Shown: positions 18,015-27,245 of the stretch, one piece after another
How the letters are laid out: each line of letters begins with the position of its first letter
Numbering within the stretch: position 1 is the first letter of the stretch
Assembly (NCBI RefSeq): GCF_016917355.1
Contig: NZ_CP070304.1
Coordinates: 4,836,001-4,900,000 of the forward strand
Direction of reading: 5' to 3'
DNA from: Glaciimonas sp. PAMC28666
GTDB lineage: Bacteria; Pseudomonadota; Gammaproteobacteria; Burkholderiales; Burkholderiaceae_D
Length of the DNA: 64,000 nt
Translations under genes and position numbers: made by a program
Notes under the pieces: generated by a model
Databases searched by the model: none
What the model saw: only the letters and a program-made list of their open reading frames with translations
Told to the model about the DNA's origin: nothing

Positions 18015-18932
18015 ATGGATCGCTTGAAATGTATTGAGGTATTCAATGAAGTGGCGCGTAGCCGTAGTTTCTCGGCGGCAGCGCTTCGACTGGGCATGGC
18101 CAAAGGTAATGTCAGCAAACATGTCGCATGGCTTGAAGAAATGTTGGGTGCGCAGTTGCTGACGCGTACCACCAAAAGCGTTAATCTGACTGACGCAGGA
18201 CTGTCATTACTGGAACGCGGACAAGATCTGGTCGATCGCTTCGATCTGGTGCAGGAGGCGGTGCGCGGCGCGGTCATGGCTGCGCGAGGAATCATTCGGA
18301 TCGGAACGCCGCCTTCATTCGGCGCCGTCGAATTGATCCCGCTTATCACCGCTTTTTCGACACTACATCCAGATATACAATTCGCGATCCATCTGGACGA
18401 CGGTAAACTTAATCTCATCAGCGAGGGGCTCGACCTTTCAGTGCGCATCGCCCCGTGGTTGAAAGACACGAGTCTGGTCGCCAAAAAGTTAGGCAATGCG
18501 CCACAGGTATTGGTCGCCTCACCTGCGTATCTCGCTACTAAGGGGTATCCGCAGGTGCCACAGGATTTGTTATCGCACGACTGCCTCGTCAACGCCTTGA
18601 AATCACCTACCAATTTTTGGAACTTCGCCGGACCGCACGGCAAGGCCTCGGTACGAGTGAGTGGCAGCATGCGAGCGAACTTCGGGGATGCTTTACGCCA
18701 TGCAGCACTGCTGGGACAGGGAATCTCCATGCATCCTACCTATATGGTGGCGCAAGATATTCTGGAGCGGCGACTCAGTCTGGTACTACCAACGTATAAG
18801 CCGACTGGACTCGATATTTACGCCGTTTACCCTAGCCGAAGAAACTTGCCGGGACGGGTGCGGCTATTTCTGGCATTTTTGCAAGAACGTTTTGAGATAG
18901 CTGCTGCGGAGCAACTACAATGTCAGGAGTAA
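18015..18932 (+). CDS. LysR-family transcriptional regulator
   Basis: 305 residues. The N-terminal winged helix-turn-helix spans about residues 1-60 (FNEVARSRSFSAAALRLGMA, then NVSKHVAWLEEMLGAQLL and TRTTKSVNLTDAG). A periplasmic-binding-protein-like effector domain covers about residues 90-295 (IIRIGTPPSFGAVELIPLI). It is divergent from the five-gene catabolic operon starting at 17815, the classical arrangement for a LysR activator of its neighbour. The effector is probably the substrate or an intermediate of that operon (inference). Confidence 0.92.
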   Translation: MDRLKCIEVFNEVARSRSFSAAALRLGMAKGNVSKHVAWLEEMLGAQLLTRTTKSVNLTDAGLSLLERGQDLVDRFDLVQEAVRGAVMAARGIIRIGTPPSFGAVELIPLITAFSTLHPDIQFAIHLDDGKLNLISEGLDLSVRIAPWLKDTSLVAKKLGNAPQVLVASPAYLATKGYPQVPQDLLSHDCLVNALKSPTNFWNFAGPHGKASVRVSGSMRANFGDALRHAALLGQGISMHPTYMVAQDILERRLSLVLPTYKPTGLDIYAVYPSRRNLPGRVRLFLAFLQERFEIAAAEQLQCQE

Positions 18933-19017
18933 TCTAACAGTGATGACGCTACTGGCAATAATGCTGCATTGTCCGTACCGATCATGGTTTTCTAAATCCG
19001 TATAAGGAAATACAATA

Positions 19018-19701
19018 TTGTCTAACCATCACTCATCCGTATTTAAAGGCCGTTATCGTGCACTGTTGTTCGATATGGACGGCACGCTTCTTAATTCTAT
19101 CGCCGCAGCAGAGCGTATCTGGCGGGCGTGGGCACTCCGGCACGATTTGGATGTCGAGAGCTTTTTACCGACCATTCACGGCGCTCGCGCTATTGACACC
19201 GTGGCCCGATTGGAAATTCCCGGCCTCGATCCGGAAGCAGAAGCCAGCGCCATTACACGCTCTGAAATCGAAGATGTCGAAGGCATTATTGAGATACCTG
19301 GCGCGATAGCGTTTCTACGCTCGTTACCGGCTAACAAATGGGCTATCGTGACTTCAGCGCCCATGGCGTTGGCAGTGCAGCGGATGAAAGCGGCCGGTAT
19401 TCCTGCTCCAGCCGTGATGGTTACGTCCGAGGACGTCACCATCGGCAAGCCACATCCTGATTGCTACTTGCTGGCGGCGCAGAAACTGGGTGTCGAGGTC
19501 GCCGACTGCCTTATATTTGAAGATGCGCAGGTTGGGATACGTGCCGGCGAAGCGGCGGGTGGAAAAGTGATCGTTGTGACGTCCACTCACCTGCATCCAA
19601 TAGAGACAACGCACTCCTCAATCCACAGTTACGAAATGATCGTTGCGCAGGTTGATGACGAAGACTTTATCCTGTTAGAAGAGCGCTTTATCAGCAACTG
19701 A
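19018..19701 (+). CDS. HAD-superfamily sugar-phosphatase-like hydrolase
   Basis: 227 residues with a TTG start at 19018, supported by AAGGA at 19004-19008. The first in-frame ATG lies inside the catalytic DMDGT motif, so the TTG is needed for a working enzyme. HAD motif I is LFDMDGTLLNS, motif II is in IVTSAPMAL, motif III is the Lys of IGKPHPDCY, and motif IV is IFEDAQVGIRAGEAAG. A helical cap lies between motifs I and II, as in the beta-phosphoglucomutase/sugar-phosphatase group (YfbT- or GPP-like). The natural substrate is unknown. It is convergent with the trehalase gene. Confidence 0.85.
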   Translation: MSNHHSSVFKGRYRALLFDMDGTLLNSIAAAERIWRAWALRHDLDVESFLPTIHGARAIDTVARLEIPGLDPEAEASAITRSEIEDVEGIIEIPGAIAFLRSLPANKWAIVTSAPMALAVQRMKAAGIPAPAVMVTSEDVTIGKPHPDCYLLAAQKLGVEVADCLIFEDAQVGIRAGEAAGGKVIVVTSTHLHPIETTHSSIHSYEMIVAQVDDEDFILLEERFISN

Positions 19702-19726
19702 ATCTCCGCTCTTCGTTCGCGCTTCA

Positions 19727-19754
19727 CCCTGGCGCATTCCAAAATACGCCAGGG
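19727..19754. terminator. Bidirectional terminator-like hairpin between HAD and trehalase genes
   Basis: CCCTGGCG (19727-19734) pairs with CGCCAGGG (19747-19754) across a 12-nt loop, between two convergent genes. No clear T-run is seen on either side. Confidence 0.5.
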
Positions 19755-19800
19755 CACGTCATCGCTTCCCGATAAAACGCGATTTCATCTTTAACACCGT

Positions 19801-21465
19801 TCAAGGCTGCTTAAGTTCGGGATACAAGGTCATCAACTGCATCGCTACACCGTTGGTCCAGCCGAAGCCGTCCTGCAAGGCATACTCACCGCCGCCTGCG
19901 TCGATATTACTGTCAATGACATTATATTTCTCCACCAGCTTGCCGCTAACGGCGTAGACCTGTTGCACCTTGCTCATCCAGCGTGTGGCAATATCATGCG
20001 CCATGGCATGCTGGCCATAACGATTGAGACCATCCACTGCAATCCATTGCAGCGGTGCCCAGCCGTTCGGCGCATCCCATTGCTGGCCACTGTCAACCGT
20101 CGTAGTAACAATACCGGATGGCTTCAACAATTTATTTTTGACCCACTGCCCCACGCGTACGGCCTGCACAGGGTTCGCAATACCGACAAACAACGGATAT
20201 AGCGTGGCGGCGCTGGGTCGTGCGGTCGATTGCTGCTTAATCCACTGATAGTCGACATAGTTACCAGCAACTTCATCCCAGAAATACTTTTGCACTGCCA
20301 GCAGACGGCGTTCGGCCCGCTGCGTGAAGTCCTTGCTACAAGCCAGATCCTGTACGCGTTCGCAACCAAGACGGATGGCATTTTCCAATCCATACATTAA
20401 ACTATTGAGGTCGACCGGCAGGATAGCGGTGGTCTCGATAGTGGACAGCGACTTGCCGTCTGCGAACCAGCGGCTGCTGAAATCCCAGCCACTTTCAGCG
20501 CCGGCACGCAGATCGCGATAAACCTGGGCGACCGGGCGTTTGCTCTGCTGCGCCACCTTGACGTCTTCTGCAAAGGACTCGTCGCGCGGCACGGCGCGGT
20601 CGTCAAAGTAGCGATTCAACAGGCTACCATCGGCCAGCGCCACCACACGTCGGTGCGCCGAGCCGGGCTTAAGAGTGCTGGCGCCGTCCATCCAGAATCC
20701 ATACTCACGTCGGAGTTGCGGCAAATAGCGCGCGTAAGCGCCGGCTTTATCTTCAGTGGATAGCAAGCCGACCATCTTGTAATAGAAAGGCGGCTGCGAA
20801 CGGCTCAGATAGTAAGTGCGGTTCCCGTTAGGGATATGACCGTAGCGGTCAATCAGGCTGCCGAAATTATCTACCATGGCACGGATTAATTGCGGTTTGC
20901 CATTTTGCAGCAAGCCCAGCATGGTGAAATAAGAGTCCCAGTAATACACTTCCCGGAAGCGGCCGCCCGGCACCACATAGGGTTGCGGCAGCGGCAATAA
21001 CGGCGATGCCAGGCCGACCTCTGCAGGCTGCTGCGTCAGGTGAGTCCAAAGGCCGGCTATATGCTGTTCCAGCGATTGTGAACGGTCGCTGACATACACA
21101 TCCTTGCGATCTTGCGGCAAATCGAAATGCTGCTGCACAAAGTCGGCCAGTTTAAAACCGGGCCGATTTTTTTCATGTTTGTAGAGCGCCGCGATGACGG
21201 ATGGCTGGCCTTTCGGGATCGCATCAGCGAACGTCTTGCCATCCTTGAACACATGTCCCATCTGCACCGCCGCAAAGAGTGCCGGATACAACTCGGAGGG
21301 GGGAGTCACAGATACTGCGGAAACCCCCATACTGGCCGCTGGCCTGATGGCAATCGTATCGGCCAGCACGGCTTCGGTGAAAGCACCGAATGCCAGGCAC
21401 AATACAGCTGCAATGCCTTTCAGGCGAAAGTGGCGACGCTGTGACAGCGTGGGATAAAACGACAT
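19801..21465 (-). CDS. treA: Periplasmic trehalase (GH37)
   Basis: 554 residues. TreA hydrolyses trehalose to two glucose molecules in the periplasm. The ATG at 21465 has GGAG 7 nt upstream; a longer frame to 21513 is not supported. The signal peptide covers about residues 1-35 (core GIAAVLCLAFGAFTEAV). Both trehalase signatures are present: PGGRFREVYYWDSYF and QWDAPNGWAPLQW. The (D/E)GFGWTNG motif near the end carries a family catalytic region. Its length matches E. coli TreA. It lies 88 bp downstream of the permease-GGDEF-EAL gene on the same strand and may share its transcript. Confidence 0.94.
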   Translation of the reverse strand: MSFYPTLSQRRHFRLKGIAAVLCLAFGAFTEAVLADTIAIRPAASMGVSAVSVTPPSELYPALFAAVQMGHVFKDGKTFADAIPKGQPSVIAALYKHEKNRPGFKLADFVQQHFDLPQDRKDVYVSDRSQSLEQHIAGLWTHLTQQPAEVGLASPLLPLPQPYVVPGGRFREVYYWDSYFTMLGLLQNGKPQLIRAMVDNFGSLIDRYGHIPNGNRTYYLSRSQPPFYYKMVGLLSTEDKAGAYARYLPQLRREYGFWMDGASTLKPGSAHRRVVALADGSLLNRYFDDRAVPRDESFAEDVKVAQQSKRPVAQVYRDLRAGAESGWDFSSRWFADGKSLSTIETTAILPVDLNSLMYGLENAIRLGCERVQDLACSKDFTQRAERRLLAVQKYFWDEVAGNYVDYQWIKQQSTARPSAATLYPLFVGIANPVQAVRVGQWVKNKLLKPSGIVTTTVDSGQQWDAPNGWAPLQWIAVDGLNRYGQHAMAHDIATRWMSKVQQVYAVSGKLVEKYNVIDSNIDAGGGEYALQDGFGWTNGVAMQLMTLYPELKQP

Positions 21466-21553
21466 ATCTGATCTCCAGGGCGTTGTTGTATAAATAAAAT
21501 CCAAAACATACAAACTGCCAAGGTCTGCAGATCGTGAAGCATTTATATATCTT

Positions 21554-24500
21554 TTAATTATGAATCAGATGAAGACAAGGACCAAGCCGGTGAACTTGTC
21601 CGAGGTGCAATTTGGTACCGCTAAGAAGCAACGCGGTCATTTCACCTGCAGGCAACGGACGACTGAAATAATATCCCTGTACCGCATCACAGGCGTTCTC
21701 ATGCAAAAAGTCAAGTTGCTCCGCCGTTTCCACACCTTCAGCGACGGTTCTTAGACCAAGCGCCTTTGCCAGTGCAATGATGGCCAAAGTAATCGAAGCC
21801 GCTTCCGGTTTTGTAGCAAGACCTGCAATGAAAGTTTGATCGATTTTAATGATATCGATCGGAAATCGACTCAGATAACTCAAGCTCGAAAAACCGGTAC
21901 CGAAATCGTCAATGGACAGCTTCAGGCCGAGGGTTTTGAGGCGATCCAGGATTTCAATTGTGGCTTCGGAATCGTTCATCAACATACTTTCGGTCAGCTC
22001 CAGCTCCAGGTAGGCTGCTTTGAGGCCGGAATTATCAAGCGCTTGCTGAACGAGTTGCAGTATGTTTTTTTGCTTAAGCTGCCGCCCCGAAACGTTGACC
22101 GCCACGGTCAGCGGATATCCCGCGTAGTGCCAGGCGCTGGCCTGATCGCACGCCGTTTTCAGTACCCACTCTCCGATCGGAACGATCAGCCCGGTCTCTT
22201 CCGCCACCTGAATGAAGCGTCCTGGCTCAATGAAACCAAGTTTTGGACTACGCCAGCGGATCAGTGCTTCGATGCTTTTGATGTAGCCGCTTTTCAGGTC
22301 TATCTGCGGCTGGTAATGCAGCACGAATTCATTATTTTCCAATGCGTGATGCAGCGCGTCTTCAAGCTTCGCCCTTTCCACGGCCTTGGCACCCATCTCC
22401 AGGGTGTAACACTGAAAACAATTGCGGCCTTGGTCCTTGGCACGATACATCGCGAGATCGGCGTGCTTAAGCATGGTGTCAGCGCCATCAGCATCTTCAG
22501 GATAGACACTGACGCCGATGCTTGCGCTCATGTGCAGTTCGCGCCCTTCGGCCAACACCGGCTCCACAAATGCGTTCAGTATCTTCAAGGCCACGCCAGC
22601 GGCGTCTTCCGGCTCCGTGATATGCGCTAAAAGAATGACGAACTCGTCGCCTGCGAATCGTGCAAGCGTATCTTCGTCGCGCAGGACAGATTTGATCCGC
22701 GAGGCAAACTCCTTGAGCACGCTGTCTCCAAATGCGTGGCCAAAGCTGTCATTGAAGTATTTGAAACGGTCTATATCAAGGAACAATAGGCCGATTCTTG
22801 AACGGGCACGACGCGCCTGCCGCAACGATTGCTCCATGCGGTTGATAAACAGGTTGCGATTCGGTAGCCCCGTCAGAGGATCAAAATTCGCCAGGTATTC
22901 GATCCGCTCAGTGTGTAACCTGCGTTCGGAAATATCGGTTGCAACACCGTTCAACCGCAGTGGGTTGCCAAGTGCATCGCGCACCGAACGCGCGCGATCT
23001 TCAAGCCAGCGCACCTCGCCATCCGGCCGCACGATGCGATATTCCAGCGTTTGCGCCTCTCCGGTGAATACTTGCTCCAGCCAGCGCATTACTTTGGTGC
23101 GATCTTCCGGATGAACGATGCTGCGCCATAAGGTCGGGTCCACATCAAACTCGGCTACTGACCGGCCATAAATGATGTGCGCAGCCGGATTCATGTAAAG
23201 CAGCGCGTACGCGGTGGAGATTGACCATACCACCATCGGGATTGAATCAAGGACTCCGGACAATTTTTCTTCGACTTGCTCCTGCTGGCGTATCCGTTGC
23301 TCCAGTTTTAAGTGGACATTGGTCACTTCGCGCCGCGCCTGACGCAGCCCTTCCCGGGCGCCATCAAGCCCGGTCGCCACATTGGCTACTTCATACTGCA
23401 GCAAATTAAAACTAGCGGCCATATCGCCAACTTCATCCCGCGAGCGAGCGAGCACCGGCGTGACCGATACGCTCGCATGCGCGGCGTCGATATCACCGCG
23501 CCCGAGCGCTCGCATAGCACGCGATAGCTCTGCGAGAGTGCCACTGGCAAGCTGTTTTGCGGCATCGGATATCTCGACCGCTGAATGGGCAATCATGCCG
23601 GGCAGCACCAGCCCAACGCCAATGGTCAGCATGGCCACGGCGACGAAAATATCTGCCAACACTGTCATCATGTCGCCTTGTTTATGCGGAATGTTGGCGA
23701 CCGCAAGAAGATAGCCTGTGCCGTCCAACACCATGACCAGTATCATTGCACCGGTCAGCTTCAAGTGAAGAGTCCGCGCAACGCCCGGCAATCCGGCAAG
23801 GCGTCGATCTGCATACCTGCGCCACATATACAACAATGAGCCGGAATAGGCGAAGGCTAAACCAATCAACACTGTCGGTAATCCGAACTGCTCGAATCCG
23901 AGCAGGGCAGAAACCGCCCACATAATGGCCGCAGCAAGTCCGAGCTTGATAGTGCCTCGGGGAGCGCGGTAAGGGCGTGCCATATTGGGCGCATCACGCC
24001 GCAGCAGCCATACCGCAACGCTGGGCAGCGCAATGCTGATCAGGTAGGTGAAATTGGCGGCTGCAATTAACCAGATCGGATCTCCTATCAGCAAGAACAG
24101 GATCGCCATTGCTGCCGTCAGCAACGTCGCAACCCAAGGCGTATCGGTACGCGAGCGTAACCCCAGAAACCGTGGCAATAATCCGTCTTCCGACAACTGA
24201 GATAGCGTGCGCGAGGCCCCGGCAAGCGGCTGCAAGGTACCAGAAAACATACTCAGCATCATGAACCAGATCGCAATTGCCTTACCGGCACTGCCAAACA
24301 GCGGTGCAAAGGTGGGGCCCAGCTCCAGCGCCAGATCTTTTCCCATCGCATCAGTACCCAGCGTTCCAAGCCAGACCACCGGCAGCAATATGAAAAATAC
24401 ACCTGCTAACAAAGCGCTGGCGAACATGGCACGCGGAAAGGACTTCTTAGGATCGACCATCTCGCCGACATGACAGGCCGCCGCCTCGAACGCGGGTGCA

Positions 24501-25192
24501 GCGAATCCAATCAGATATAGCCCTGCCATGAGACTGGTCAATTCGCCGAACCAGCCTGGAAACGGCGTAGTCAGATGGAAGGTGGTGGCCTGTTGCCAGT
24601 CGACTTCACCAGCCAAGATCGGCCCTAATCCGGAAATAAATGCCAGCAGCGCTGATAGACTGGCGATTGGAATCGCAAGCCGGCTTACCCACTTGATGCC
24701 GCACAGGCTGACGCAGGTAAAAAATGCCACCAGCGACACTGCCATAAGGTTGACCGGGACGTCCGGTAAATACCACGCATGAATTGCCGATGCCGAAAGA
24801 ATGGCGGTTAGCCCACAGGTGGGGATCCATCCCCACCAATAACAGACGCCAGTCAGATTCGCGAGTACCGGGCTGTAAGGCCGGAAAGCCTCAACGCAGC
24901 TCGCGGAAATACCCCCTACCCGGTTCGGAAACATTAATACCAATTCGATCCAACCGGGCGCAGCCGCCCAGGCTAGCAAAAGGCCACCAATGAGCAGGGG
25001 TATGGTGGCGCTCCCTTGTCCGGAAATAGTCTCCTGCCCGATGAAGAGCGCCGATAGCAAGAACAGGCTCTGATTGCTGCCGCCCATCGCCAGGGCGGTG
25101 GCCCCGAGCCAACCGATTGTTCGAGGGTGCGATTGGGGAAGCGGATTAGCCGGATTCTGCATGGAAGGTTCTTTTATTAGGCCTATGTGCAT
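21554..25192 (-). CDS. APC-type permease fused to HAMP-like, PAS, GGDEF and EAL domains
   Basis: 1212 residues from an ATG preceded by GGGGGA; an in-frame ATG at 25246 and one at 25162 are alternatives. Residues about 25-460 are an amino acid-polyamine-cation (APC) permease with a dozen membrane segments (FEAAACHVGEMVDPKKSFPR, ARPYRAP). Two more helices follow (about 480-545). Next come a HAMP-like segment (about 545-605, RDEVGDMAASFNLLQ), a coiled coil, and a PAS/PAC domain (about 645-755). The GGDEF domain (about 765-930) has the motif AGDEF. The EAL domain (about 945-1195) keeps EALIRW, NVSGRQL, ELTESM, DDFGTGFSSLSYL, IKIDQTFI and AEGVET. The phosphodiesterase looks intact and the cyclase has the A-variant of its motif. 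A transporter-sensor controlling c-di-GMP is the likely role (inference). Confidence 0.88.
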   Translation of the reverse strand: MHIGLIKEPSMQNPANPLPQSHPRTIGWLGATALAMGGSNQSLFLLSALFIGQETISGQGSATIPLLIGGLLLAWAAAPGWIELVLMFPNRVGGISASCVEAFRPYSPVLANLTGVCYWWGWIPTCGLTAILSASAIHAWYLPDVPVNLMAVSLVAFFTCVSLCGIKWVSRLAIPIASLSALLAFISGLGPILAGEVDWQQATTFHLTTPFPGWFGELTSLMAGLYLIGFAAPAFEAAACHVGEMVDPKKSFPRAMFASALLAGVFFILLPVVWLGTLGTDAMGKDLALELGPTFAPLFGSAGKAIAIWFMMLSMFSGTLQPLAGASRTLSQLSEDGLLPRFLGLRSRTDTPWVATLLTAAMAILFLLIGDPIWLIAAANFTYLISIALPSVAVWLLRRDAPNMARPYRAPRGTIKLGLAAAIMWAVSALLGFEQFGLPTVLIGLAFAYSGSLLYMWRRYADRRLAGLPGVARTLHLKLTGAMILVMVLDGTGYLLAVANIPHKQGDMMTVLADIFVAVAMLTIGVGLVLPGMIAHSAVEISDAAKQLASGTLAELSRAMRALGRGDIDAAHASVSVTPVLARSRDEVGDMAASFNLLQYEVANVATGLDGAREGLRQARREVTNVHLKLEQRIRQQEQVEEKLSGVLDSIPMVVWSISTAYALLYMNPAAHIIYGRSVAEFDVDPTLWRSIVHPEDRTKVMRWLEQVFTGEAQTLEYRIVRPDGEVRWLEDRARSVRDALGNPLRLNGVATDISERRLHTERIEYLANFDPLTGLPNRNLFINRMEQSLRQARRARSRIGLLFLDIDRFKYFNDSFGHAFGDSVLKEFASRIKSVLRDEDTLARFAGDEFVILLAHITEPEDAAGVALKILNAFVEPVLAEGRELHMSASIGVSVYPEDADGADTMLKHADLAMYRAKDQGRNCFQCYTLEMGAKAVERAKLEDALHHALENNEFVLHYQPQIDLKSGYIKSIEALIRWRSPKLGFIEPGRFIQVAEETGLIVPIGEWVLKTACDQASAWHYAGYPLTVAVNVSGRQLKQKNILQLVQQALDNSGLKAAYLELELTESMLMNDSEATIEILDRLKTLGLKLSIDDFGTGFSSLSYLSRFPIDIIKIDQTFIAGLATKPEAASITLAIIALAKALGLRTVAEGVETAEQLDFLHENACDAVQGYYFSRPLPAGEMTALLLSGTKLHLGQVHRLGPCLHLIHN

Positions 25193-25922
25193 CTTTCCCC
25201 CGGTTTGATTATTGCTAATAGCAATACACATGCACGCAGGTGGCAAAAAAAGCGTCTCGCCAACAGTTAATTACGATACTTGAGCCATGTATCGACTCTG
25301 AAGGATGCGGTGTTTTTGTATCCGAATAGCGTAAACGAGCGCAAAAAACCCGGTGTAGACCCTGGCCAGATGCAGGTAGGATTACGTCTGATCGCCCGTG
25401 CCTCTTTTAATTTTTGCAGGTCAAACAGCGTGCCCAGCTAATATTCCAGACGCCTCGCTGTGCAAAACCACTCGAAAATTTGCGGGATAAATATTTATAC
25501 CGAGTGAGGAAAGATTCAAACAATGTTCTATACGATACACTAACGCCACCTTTATGGCATTTTTTTGAACTGATTGGAGCAAAAGCGTCAAGCTTCGAGG
25601 CTATGTTAATGACGTTAACATATATTACAGCTTAGATCATCGCCAGCCAATCAAGTGGGTGCGCGTCATTCCGGCCTAGCTTAATTGAGCGGACACTCTC
25701 ACGACGGTTGGTATCAGCTTATCCGTAGGCCCCTCGGAATTCATCGCTCACTTCGCAGAAGTCGCGCCCCTAGAATTGCATTCGAAAACCAAACATTAGA
25801 AATGTAGTACAAACTCTGTGGGTCAATACTTCCCGATATCGTAACGTCTTATATTAGGCAGTCCAATATTATCGAAACGCCAACATAATTTTACGTTCCG
25901 ATTAATTTGAAAACCGGTTTTA
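25193..25922. other. Gene-free 730-bp stretch between the permease fusion and the eCIS
   Basis: No convincing gene is seen; the only sizeable frame (25414-25635, +) lacks a ribosome-binding site and any recognisable pattern. An inverted repeat TATGTTAA (25602-25609)/TTAACATA (25615-25622) with a TGACG spacer could be a protein-binding site. No attachment site or IS remnant was seen. Confidence 0.5.
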
Positions 25923-26762
25923 CTACCGCTCCACAATCACGCTTCCTCCCCAAAAATAATTTCCCTGCGGATCCTCGTACCAAATCGGATTACCATTGAC
26001 CGGCTCGCCGTTTTTGACTTTCGCGACGTAGGCCAGACTTGCCCCGGCTGCGGCAATGCGGACGATGGCTGCACGCGTGTTTGGCGCGCCTTTTCTGATA
26101 TGCAAACGGGTTGTGCTCACGACTCTACCGGACTGCGGCGGTAGGTGGGGTCCGGGGTGCGAGGATGCAGTCGGAGTTGTTAGCACTTGACCGCCGCATT
26201 CGGTATATTCGACCACGACATCGCGTAACAATTGTTCGTAGCTTCGGCGGCTTTGCATCAAACCGGTTTGCGGGTCGGTTTTGCGCTGTGGATCCAGTAT
26301 GTGATGGCCGACAATGCTGGTTGATGGCGCGAGCTGGAAACGTTGGCAGGCGTACGCCATAAGCCATACATAGCGCGCATAGGCCTGGTCAGCGTCGATA
26401 GCCGTGCCATAACAATATTCGATGCCAATTGCGGCATCGTTGGCGTGATGTCCAAACATCTTTTGATCGGTTTCAGCTGTGTAGAGTACGTGCCAGGCCT
26501 TTTCCTGGCTTGTTCCCATGACAGGAATACATTCAATGATCTGTTTATCGTCGACAAACAAATGCGCCGAGGCGATTGCGCCGGCGACTGGATTGGGATT
26601 GTTGTGATAATAGGCCACGTTCTGGCTAGCTGTCGTGTTAGGGTTACCGGTATCGTGCGCAACGATAAAGCGAACGCCGGGTATCATCGCGTAACCACGG
26701 CGGCGCGCCGATGGCTGTGGCAAATAACGCGGAATAATGTCGTATTTAAGATTGAATGTCAT
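25923..26762 (-). CDS. N-acetylmuramoyl-L-alanine amidase with SH3 domain, eCIS endolysin
   Basis: 279 residues. The amidase_2/PGRP domain covers about residues 25-170, with zinc ligand regions FIVAHDTGNP and VGHHILDPQRKTDPQ, plus HLFVDDKQIIECIP and AIGIEYCYG. A bacterial SH3-like domain occupies about residues 205-279 (VVSTTRLHIRKGAPNTRAA, YFWGGSVIVER) and probably binds cell wall. No signal peptide is present, so the enzyme needs another protein to reach peptidoglycan. The gene just upstream encodes a holin-like membrane protein, and both lie at the 3' end of the eCIS operon. An AGG precedes the ATG. The likely role is host-cell lysis to release particles; wall penetration of the target is an alternative. 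Confidence 0.85.
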   Translation of the reverse strand: MTFNLKYDIIPRYLPQPSARRRGYAMIPGVRFIVAHDTGNPNTTASQNVAYYHNNPNPVAGAIASAHLFVDDKQIIECIPVMGTSQEKAWHVLYTAETDQKMFGHHANDAAIGIEYCYGTAIDADQAYARYVWLMAYACQRFQLAPSTSIVGHHILDPQRKTDPQTGLMQSRRSYEQLLRDVVVEYTECGGQVLTTPTASSHPGPHLPPQSGRVVSTTRLHIRKGAPNTRAAIVRIAAAGASLAYVAKVKNGEPVNGNPIWYEDPQGNYFWGGSVIVER

Positions 26763-26783
26763 GCTTTTGGACCTTTGTCGGAA

Positions 26784-27182
26784 TCAACCCATTGGGGGAA
26801 TCTGCACTTCATCCTTGGCCTGATTTGCGACTTCACTGCCCGACGGGCCGGTGGTACCCCCAGGAAGAAAGCGTTTGGCCCAAGCTTCGATGAAATCTGT
26901 TCCTGCGTAGCCTGCACTGACAACAGCGGCGATCACGCTGTTGCTCAAGTTGGTTGCAGCTCCCTGCGTGTCGCTGACAACCATTGCCAGCGCGCCTGCG
27001 GCAAAACCAATCAATAAGCTGGTGAGGAGACGGCCTCCGTCAAATAAGTCTGATACTTGCTGGTTATTGACAGCAGCCAAATCGCTGATCTTTTTGATGC
27101 CGCCACAAACGCGCACTGTTTGGCCCAACATCCCGAGTAATCCGCCTGATACGACTTGTAGAATCAGGTCTTGTTTGGTCAT
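26784..27182 (-). CDS. Small holin-like membrane protein of the eCIS operon
   Basis: 132 residues. There are three hydrophobic stretches: about residues 6-26 (LILQVVSGGLLGMLGQTVRV), 52-71 (LLTSLLIGFAAGALAMVV) and 82-100 (VIAAVVSAGYAGTDFIEAW). A charged, Gly/Pro-rich tail follows (FLPGGTTGPSG...). Size, helix number and the GYAGTDFIE motif resemble phage holin-type proteins. It is followed after 21 bp by the leaderless amidase gene, the order of phage lysis cassettes. I infer that it opens the inner membrane for the amidase; a structural membrane anchor for the particle is an alternative. Confidence 0.6.
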   Translation of the reverse strand: MTKQDLILQVVSGGLLGMLGQTVRVCGGIKKISDLAAVNNQQVSDLFDGGRLLTSLLIGFAAGALAMVVSDTQGAATNLSNSVIAAVVSAGYAGTDFIEAWAKRFLPGGTTGPSGSEVANQAKDEVQIPPMG

Positions 27183-27245
27183 GGTGCTCTCCGCGATTTA
27201 GGAATGTTTTGTTGAATGTCATAAGATGGTTCAATTGGCACTATG

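Noticed and set aside
25414-25635. 73-residue plus-strand frame in the gap before the eCIS
   Set aside because: No ribosome-binding site, no recognisable family pattern, AT-rich composition.
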